Assembly: GCF_019703515.2 (NCBI RefSeq)
Contig: NC_059388.1
Span: forward strand, 1,315,501-1,379,500
From: Myxocyprinus asiaticus
Taxonomy: Eukaryota; Chordata; Actinopteri; Cypriniformes; Catostomidae
DNA length: 64,000 bases
Direction: 5' to 3'
Below the pieces are notes generated by a model. That model saw only the letters and a program-made list of their open reading frames with translations. It searched no databases and was not told where the DNA came from. Position 1 is the first letter of the stretch. Each line of letters opens with the position of its first letter. Both the position numbers and the translations under genes were made by a program. This document shows positions 57,396-64,000 of the stretch, piece after piece.

Positions 57396-60300
57396 AATAA
57401 CAATCTGCCTTGCTCTTTTGAATTCTTCTTAAAAGTGCTCTTCTTGCCTTAAAGAAATTATTCACCCTAAACAAAAATTCTGTCATCATTTACTCACCCT
57501 CATGTAGTTTTAAACCTGTTTGAATTTCTTTCTTCTGTGGAGCACAACTGGTTGCTCTTTTCCATGCAAATACTATGACTGGGGACTGGAGCTATTAAGC
57601 TTCAAAAAGGATGCAAAGACATGATAAAAATATAATAAAATGGTCCATAAGATGTGTGCTATATTCCAAGTTTTCTAAAGCCATATGATAGCAACAACAA
57701 AAAAACATTTATACCATTGTTAGATCCAGTCTCCTCCTAGATCTCTCTCTCTTCGTCAGAAGATATGCCAGTATCAGAGATTTGTCTCTTATTGAATAAT
57801 CTTAGTTGTGTTTCTCAATGCTGAGTCTGACTTCATCTGATCAAGCTCAACAAGTGTTAATATACCAAGCAAAAGACAATTAAAAATCATCCTGTGATGT
57901 TAAGACCATGAATGAAGACAACTCTTTATCTCTAACTTGTGAAGACAGTAAAGCACACAACATAAGAATAAACAGAAATAATAATAGCAAGAGCAAGAAA
58001 CAATGTAAAAAGACAAATTGAAAATATAAAGAAATGAGAAATATATAAGAAAATAAATGAAATAAAGAAGCGACATTATTGAAGTACATACATACTGCAT
58101 GTTTGCTCTCTTGTAGCTGTATACACACTCAGGTTGCCTTTAAAACTCAAATAAGATCTTTAGATCCTTCACCATTTTCGACAAAATATTGACTGAAAAT
58201 GTCACATGGCACAACCCTCAAGTAAAATGAAGATATTTTCTTTACCTCGAATACATGTGATAAGTGATCATAATCATTATTTTCAAAAAGCATTTTGAAG
58301 CATTTTCAAGGCAAAGGGTGTTTTTTTTTTTTTCACAAATTTGATTTTTTGAATGAAGATGTCTTGAGGTTGTACCATTTGACTTTTGACAACCTGAATG
58401 AACCATGATAACCATTCACAGTCAGTAAGTTACTTTCTAAAACACTTGTCACAAACATTCTTTTGTTTATCTGCTCAACAAATGTCGCAGACTCTACAGC
58501 AGTGTCACAGAAACACAAACAGATGTACATATGAAAATATGAATTCACATTTTAATTGTATTACACATAAATCATATTTTTTAGAAATATTTGTAACCCA
58601 AGTAATGTACTTAAAAGTAATCACTTTCATTGAAAGCCAGGAACTGTAATCTGATTACAATAATTCAAAAATGTATTGTGTTACACTACTTTTTGTGCCT
58701 AAAAGTAATTATGTAACAGTAACTAATTACTTTGTAATCCCACTCAACACTGGTCAACAGGGGGCAGTAAGCGCAACTGCAGCTGTACAGAAAACAAACC
58801 AACAGTTAAACAAATACAGCTGGCTGGAGCGGAGTGCAGGGGTCTTCAGACATGTTTTTTAAAGATTCAAACTACATTTAACTTGACACAGCATCCTAAA
58901 AATGCAGCATTTATTGCTGGAGACACTGAAAACTTGTGAAATGTGACAGAGCATCCATCTGACATCTACCAGATGAACTGAAACTGTAACTCAGATCACT
59001 GTGTACTGTAGGTCATTGATAGGCTTATGTCCAATGATGTGGAAATAAACTTCTAAAGCCACTTTTTTATTGTCTAATCAGTGCTTTACTCGTCTGCCAC
59101 AATAATGTAATGTCTTTCAGAGATCTGATATTGAACCAGTTACATGCACAGCAATACACTGATATAGGGGCAACAGGGGCTAGTTGTCACACAGAGAAGT
59201 TGCTACAAGGACTATATGTTAGTAACTGTTAGGTTTTGAGTCAAAAGTCCAATTACACAAATATATCTACTTCAAACCCCTCTTAAATTAGAAACATTTT
59301 TGTGAATTCTGTCCCCCAAACTAAAAATGAAATATGAGCATATGTTGTAATAGTTGTTGGCTAAACAAGTGAACGCAATAAATACATTAATACATTAAGG
59401 CAAGGATCAACTATTATGAACGTAGATTTTAACAGAAAGTTTGAACTATGCTTTCAGACAACAGTACTTTTCATAAATGTCAGGTTGGGGCAAGTTGTCA
59501 CATTTTTATTATGGCTGGTTGTCACTGTGTTTAAACGTCAAAAATGTTCAAAATTATCTATAACAATATTTGTTGACCAAAACTATGGTTTGATATTGAT
59601 ATGTTCTGATAATGTTGAGAATTTGTTTTGGAGGTTGTTTAATATGTGTACTGTTGCGAGTAGATGAGCAAAATGACTCACGCGTGAATTACATTTGGAC
59701 GAGGAGCATGCGAACTGGGTTCAACCTCGTCACATTTTGCAGGTGGCGGGTGCTAGTTTCACACCCTGGGCTACTGTTTAATATATTTGCTGACTTCCCA
59801 GATCCTTGGTTTTTCCATTTCCCGATATTGTCGATCATCTTTGGTCAATTGAGTGTCGCAGTCAGCATCGGGATCTTTGTAAGATATCGTCGATATACGA
59901 TTACATCGTCCTATCACCCAGCCCTAAAGTGAACCAATCCAAAGAGATGAATACTTTAATAACACAGTGAAGCTGATGTCTTCTTGAGTTGTTGCCTAGA
60001 TACAGTGGTAAACAGCTGCTGTTTGTACTCACGTTGATGACTCAATCGGAATGCGGTTCAGACCCAAATAATAGAATGTGAACAGAAACCAGCGGGGGCA
60101 GGGGGAGGGGCAAGGAAACGAATCTGGGTGCGGTCCAAGCAGTCGAACCAAGTGTGAAAGCACCATTAGAGATAACGATGTGCCACTAATTCACGCAATG
60201 TGTTTGTATGGATTAAACTTAAATTAAATGTTTTCAGTTGAACTTTTATCAAACAATGGTTTGGTTCTGTTTTTTTACAAATTTGCAATTATGTGATTTT
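57394..60300. other. No recognised gene; isolated repeat ends
   Basis: TTAAAGAAATTATTCACCC at 57,450 with TCATCATTTACTCACCCTCA is one end of the 52.8-kb family. TAATCCCACTCAACACTG ending at 58,752 is one end of the CAGTGTTGGG family. ATCGTCCTATCACCCAGCCC, followed by TA (about 59,909-59,930), is one end of a TAGGGCTGGGTGAT hAT-type element. None has a partner I can place. No protein-like frame. Confidence 0.5.
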
Positions 60301-60403
60301 GGTGCCATTTTCAGAATGGAAGGCTAAATGTTTGGACATGGAAATTATCTTTCAAGTCATGGAAAAGTCATGGAAATTCATTGGTTGAAAAGAGTGGGAA
60401 CTC
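60300..60403. repeat. One end of a CAGAGTTCCCAC-type element
   Basis: TCAAGTCATGGAAAAGTCATGG and the terminal GAGTGGGAACTCTG are typical of a common fish dispersed repeat end. The left partner was not found. The inverted-repeat arm begins immediately after it. Confidence 0.55.
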
Positions 60404-61130
60404 TGCTTATCGGACAGTTATTGAAAACTTTTTGATTTAATCACTTTGAAAAAAACTAAAAATGACAAATAATTATTTTGTCAAAATAAATCTACATATT
60501 AGCTACATATATTTGCAACAGTTTCCAAGTTATACTCAAAATCAGCCTTTAGACATTGCACACGATGACCTCATGGATCAGAAACTTTTAGGCAATGCAT
60601 AGTGACAAAACATTAAAAATAAAATTAAAAGTGCCTTTTACTCTCGGGGCCTTTAGCCCTGTTGTACCAGTTAAATATAAAGGAAATAATTTACTCCTCC
60701 TCTGAAATAACTCTGAACAGAATATTACAGAACTGTTCGGTTAATCACTGGCACACGATCAACAGTGAGAGAGAGGAGTATGTATTGTATTCATATTAAG
60801 TTCCTCGCACCTGCATGTGGCATGCCACTCAATCACTTGTCGTAATTCTTCATCATAGTCACACAGGGAGTTTATTTAGTTGTGAGCTGAATATGAAGCT
60901 AAACATGTTAAACTGTGCTATTTAACAACAGATGAGCGCAGCACATGCAAAGCATTCATGTTTCACAAGCCGCTGATATCGAAGAGCAGCACTTCACTTT
61001 GATGAGTCGTGCAAGTAAACGCTTGTCAGATTTTCATGCTTCTTTGGAAAAACACAAAATGATAGTTGGAATATTCTAAAATCATGCGATAATAGAAAAG
61101 TAATAGCACACCTCTGCTCAACAAGACTCA

Positions 61131-61136
<6 letters not shown>
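60404..61136 (-). repeat. Repeat arm, inverted relative to 44.9-45.85 kb
   Basis: 60,404-61,080 matches the reverse complement of 45,147-45,850 closely, including CTCGGGGCCTTTAGCCCTGT. It then continues with TAGAAAAGTAATAGCACACC and GCTCAACAAGACTCATGA. It lacks the 210 bases present at 44,937-45,146. Confidence 0.88.

Positions 61137-61192
<56 letters not shown>
61135..61192. repeat. (TA)n microsatellite
   Basis: Uninterrupted TA run between the repeat arm and the Sleeping-Beauty-like element, which targets TA. Confidence 0.97.
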
Positions 61193-61195
<3 letters not shown>

Positions 61196-61490
61196 TTGAA
61201 ATCAGAAATTTACACACACTTAGGTTGAAGTTATTAAAACTTTTTTTTTTTTTTAACCATTCCACAGATTTAATATTAGCAAACTATAGTTTTGGCAATC
61301 TTTAGGAAATCTACTTTGTGCATGACACGAGTAATTTTTCCAACAATTGTTTACAGACAGATTGTTTCACTTTTAATTGACTATATCACAATTCCAGTGG
61401 GTCAGAAGTTTACATACACTAAGTTAACTGTGCTTTAAGCACTGTTAAATGTATTTGGCGAAGGTGTATGTAAACTTCTAACTTCAACTA
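61193..61490. mobile_element. Sleeping-Beauty-like Tc1 miniature element
   Basis: About 298 bases. The left end CAGTTGAAATCAGAAATTTA and inner direct-repeat-like GTGGGTCAGAAGTTTACATA (about 61,399) match the left end of salmonid/cyprinid Tc1 elements of the Sleeping Beauty type. The right end ATGTAAACTTCTAACTTCAA, followed by CTA, is its inverse. All of the transposase is deleted. Confidence 0.85.
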
Positions 61491-61504
61491 ATATATATAT
61501 ATAG

Positions 61505-61636
61505 ATCATGAGTCTTGTTGAGCAGAGGTGTGCTATTACTTTTCTATTATCGCATGATTTTAGAATATTCCAACTATCATTTTGTGTTTTTCCAAAGAAG
61601 CATGAAAATCTGACAAGCATTTACTTGCACGACCCA
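61505..61636 (+). repeat. Third partial copy of the 45-kb repeat
   Basis: Begins ATGAGTCTTGTTGAGCAGAG and runs through GCATGATTTTAGAATATTCC to TTTACTTGCACGACCCA. With the preceding arm it forms an inverted repeat of about 130 bases around the miniature element and TA runs. It has the same 210-base gap as the 61-kb arm. Confidence 0.85.
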
Positions 61637-62054
61637 TACGCAGAAAGCTGCAATGCACTGTGTGTTCTGACACCTTTCTATCATGGCCAGCATTACGTTT
61701 TTCAGCAATTTGTGCTACAGCAGCTCTTCTATAGGATCGGACCAGACGGGCTAGCCTTTGCTCCGCACTCGCATCAATGAGCCTTGGGCGCCCATGACCC
61801 TGTCGCCGGTTCACTGGTCGTCCTTCCTTGGACCACTTTTGGTAGGTACTAACCACTGCATACTGGGAACACCCCACAAGACCTGCCGTTTTGGAGATGC
61901 TCTAGCTGTCACAATTTGACCCTTGTCAATGTCACTCTGTCACGACTGTTCACTTAATGCCTATTATGTCCCACCCTTTGACAAGTGCCACTGTAATGAG
62001 ATAATAAATGTTATTCACTTCACCTGTCAGTGGTTTTAATGTTATAGCTGATCA

Positions 62055-62057
<3 letters not shown>
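61637..62057 (-). pseudogene. 5' half of a Tc1-like transposon and transposase
   Basis: Reading down from 62,057 (next to TA): a terminal repeat CACTGATCAGCTATAACATT, then a minus-strand frame with a helix-turn-helix region and linker (GCSQYAVVSTYQKWSKEGRP, NRRQGHGRPRLIDASAEQRL, ARLVRSYRRAAVAQIAEK, GHDRKVSEHTVHCSFLRMG). It breaks off at the start of the 61.5-kb repeat piece. The catalytic half and the other terminal repeat are absent. Confidence 0.87.

Positions 62058-62084
<27 letters not shown>
62058..62084. repeat. (TA)n microsatellite
   Basis: TA run directly next to the Tc1 end. Confidence 0.95.
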
Positions 62085-62089
<5 letters not shown>

Positions 62090-63777
62090 TGCAGCATTTT
62101 TCTTCTTATCAACAAAAGTCAATTTAGACTGAAAATCAGACATCTTCAAATCCCACACACTCTCTCATTGATATGGTGCCAGACACGTCCCTGTTATCAT
62201 GAGATTTTTCGAGTTGGGAAGCTGAAAGAATAGCTTTATCCCCCAAACTCTGCCTCGTTTGCCCTCCCCATATGCTAAACAATCTGCCAGTGCCCAAATA
62301 AAAGTTTGCTGGCAGTGAAGAGAGCGAGAGAAGAAATGATAGATAAGTGAGGATTTTTTAAGAACGAGTTAAGAGTAAAAGGTGAGGAGAGCCAGAGATT
62401 ATGTGACTGACGTTTCAGAACTAGAAAGAGGTGATAGAATGAGGTAATGTAGAACTGTAAGAGAGATGTGGAGCTGGACTTCTGTCTAATCCCTGTACTG
62501 TATTAACACTGGATGAATAAGCCAGCCATAGATTCCTGCCTGCCGCTTCTGTTGTTGTCTCTCACTTCTGTAGATAAACTGGCTCTAATCTGTCTTTTAA
62601 TTATATTTTCGTAGATTAATTTAATGTGTGTGTCTTTTAAATATATATTTCCTTTTATTAGTATCAAAGTTACTATATAGGGGTGATTCTTGAATTAGGT
62701 GCAATAAGACTTAAATTCTTGAAATCTTGCTAAATGAATCTTCTTCAAACTATGTTTCAACCTTCTAGTGGATTTTGATATTGTGTGTGTGTGCTGTTTT
62801 GAGAGACTATAAAAGGTAATAAATGTTTTTTTTTTCTTAAATCTAACCTAAAATCATCCAAACGAATAAAAAAAGTACTATACTGTATGTTACTGTAGTA
62901 TTGTTCAGATAAAGTATAAAGCAAATAACCATTTATTACCAAAGAATGTTGAAATAAGTTTGTAATGAGACAGAGTGAACACAACCTTAAAGAAATTAAA
63001 ATATTCAAGAGAAGTAAAGTTAGGGCAGATTTGAAAAACACACGCATTTCAATTAAAGGAGTGAAATTATCCACCTTTTTCCTGAACGCAGAAGCATTCC
63101 ATGGTTCGCCTGTTTTCAGTTTCCGGTCTCCAGTGTTTTCATCCGCATCAGCGGTTATTCTTATCGGGTAAGGTATTACATTTGTAAAAGTTGTCAAAAA
63201 ACATGTGAATTTATAGCGCCAATGCTTCACAGAGTCGAGATGACCATTTTGTTTTGACAGTGCCTCACCTGAGTAGGTGACGTGAAGCGATGGTCCGAGG
63301 TTAGTAACGCTGATATCAATAACTACTTTGAGTTGTTATGACAGCCAACAACTGCACAAGTTGTGTAAAATTCATTTTTACTCCAAAAATGGTTGTTGTT
63401 TTCCATCTGGATCGCTCATTTCGGTTAGTTTTACACTGCATCTCGAGACCAGAAACAGAAAACAGGCAATTCGAATCATGGTGCCGCCCAGTGGTTGCTC
63501 AGTGTTTGAAAACTGCGGATAGAATAAAATTGAAAGTGAATTGAAAACATGTGAAACAACTATTAATGTTTAACAAGTATGGAATAATTGTCTGACAATG
63601 TACACTGTGTCTGTGTACACTAACATAATGTTCAATGAAAGGTTATTTTCTTTAATTTTACTGAAATAATTCACTAAGGAGTTGTTGAGATATCAATGGT
63701 GTATATCCACTTTGCTATACAATGGGTTGCTAATGAAAACACACACAAAAAAATAGCTTTGTTTGAATTTGATTTAA
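62085..63777. other. No recognised gene
   Basis: No protein-like frame with family motifs. A frame on the minus strand at 62,757-63,230 is long but low in complexity and unrecognised. Confidence 0.45.
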
Positions 63778-63900
63778 TCGTGGACAGTGGTTCCACGTGT
63801 TTGAAATGAGTTTTCTTAACTTAAAATTACTATGTAATCTCAACACAAACACTTTGTGTAGAAAGAACCTAGCTGAATTGGGTAAACCCAACCAAATTAT
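63778..63900 (-). repeat. Dispersed repeat, empty-site copy of the SINE target at 50.8-51.3 kb
   Basis: Reads, in inverse orientation to 50,805-51,345, GGACAGTGGTTCCACGTG, GAAATGAGTTTTCTTAACTT, AACACAAACACTTTGTGTAG and GAATTGGGTAAACCC. The SINE and one copy of its duplication are absent here. Confidence 0.82.
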
Positions 63901-64000
63901 ATGTGTCAATATAACTCAAAATAAATCTTTTTTATTTCTTTATGTACTAACCAAAGTTAAGAAGGTATTCTCCGACCTAGGAATTCCTATTGCCCAAGAA

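Noticed and set aside
62757..63230. 157-residue open frame on the minus strand
   Set aside because: AT-rich and low in complexity, with no recognisable domain or transposase motif and no splice context. Kept as unannotated.

Overview
The window looks like teleost fish genomic DNA, most likely a cypriniform. This rests on a fish-type intron-less Kv1 channel gene, several Tc1-type elements including a Sleeping-Beauty-like one, DIRS retrotransposons, tRNA-derived SINEs of fish type, many hAT-type miniature elements, and abundant CA/TA/ATT microsatellites. The species assignment is inference. No bacterial, viral, CRISPR or rRNA feature was seen.

Only one intact host gene is evident: a Shaker-type voltage-gated potassium channel on the minus strand at 54,287-55,888, best matched to kcna5 (Kv1.5). 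Its coding sequence is uninterrupted, as is usual for vertebrate Kv1 genes. A long TG/TGTC/CG simple repeat and a poly-A run lie just upstream of its start codon. Two weak candidate exons (about 1,393-1,593 plus; 53,795-53,898 minus) are flagged but not identified.

The rest is mostly transposon-derived. At 4.9-8.6 kb lies a 5'-truncated DIRS tyrosine-recombinase retrotransposon on the minus strand. At 22.65-27.3 kb lies a second DIRS copy on the plus strand, with both inverted terminal repeats and an internal complementary region that matches the end-to-end junction expected of a circular intermediate. Smaller DIRS pieces lie at 39.7-40.3 kb and, from a different family, at 12.7-13.3 kb. A third kind of tyrosine recombinase (Ngaro-like) survives as a fragment at 42.9-43.3 kb. 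A nearly intact Tc1-type transposon occupies 10,568-12,198, and other Tc1 remnants lie at 16.5-17.7, 22.2-22.6, 27.3-27.7, 34.5-37.4 and 61.2-62.1 kb.

Non-autonomous hAT-type elements with eight-base target duplications readable in the sequence lie at 14,291-14,854, 19,630-20,003, 20,608-20,894, 30,170-31,851, 35,427-37,353 and 46,980-50,150. Insertions are heavily nested: at 32.7-37.4 kb a hAT sits inside a Tc1, and at 47-50 kb a hAT carries a 31-bp minisatellite of about 32 units plus a piece of another repeat. A roughly 0.7-kb repeat occurs in inverted orientation at 45.15-45.85 and 60.40-61.08 kb, bracketing the channel gene. A SINE at 50,893-51,290 has its unoccupied target sequence preserved in another copy of the host repeat at 63.8 kb. 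Long stretches in between (for example 17.7-19.6, 27.7-30.2, 45.9-47.0, 51.3-52.8 and 62.1-63.8 kb) show no gene that I can support.
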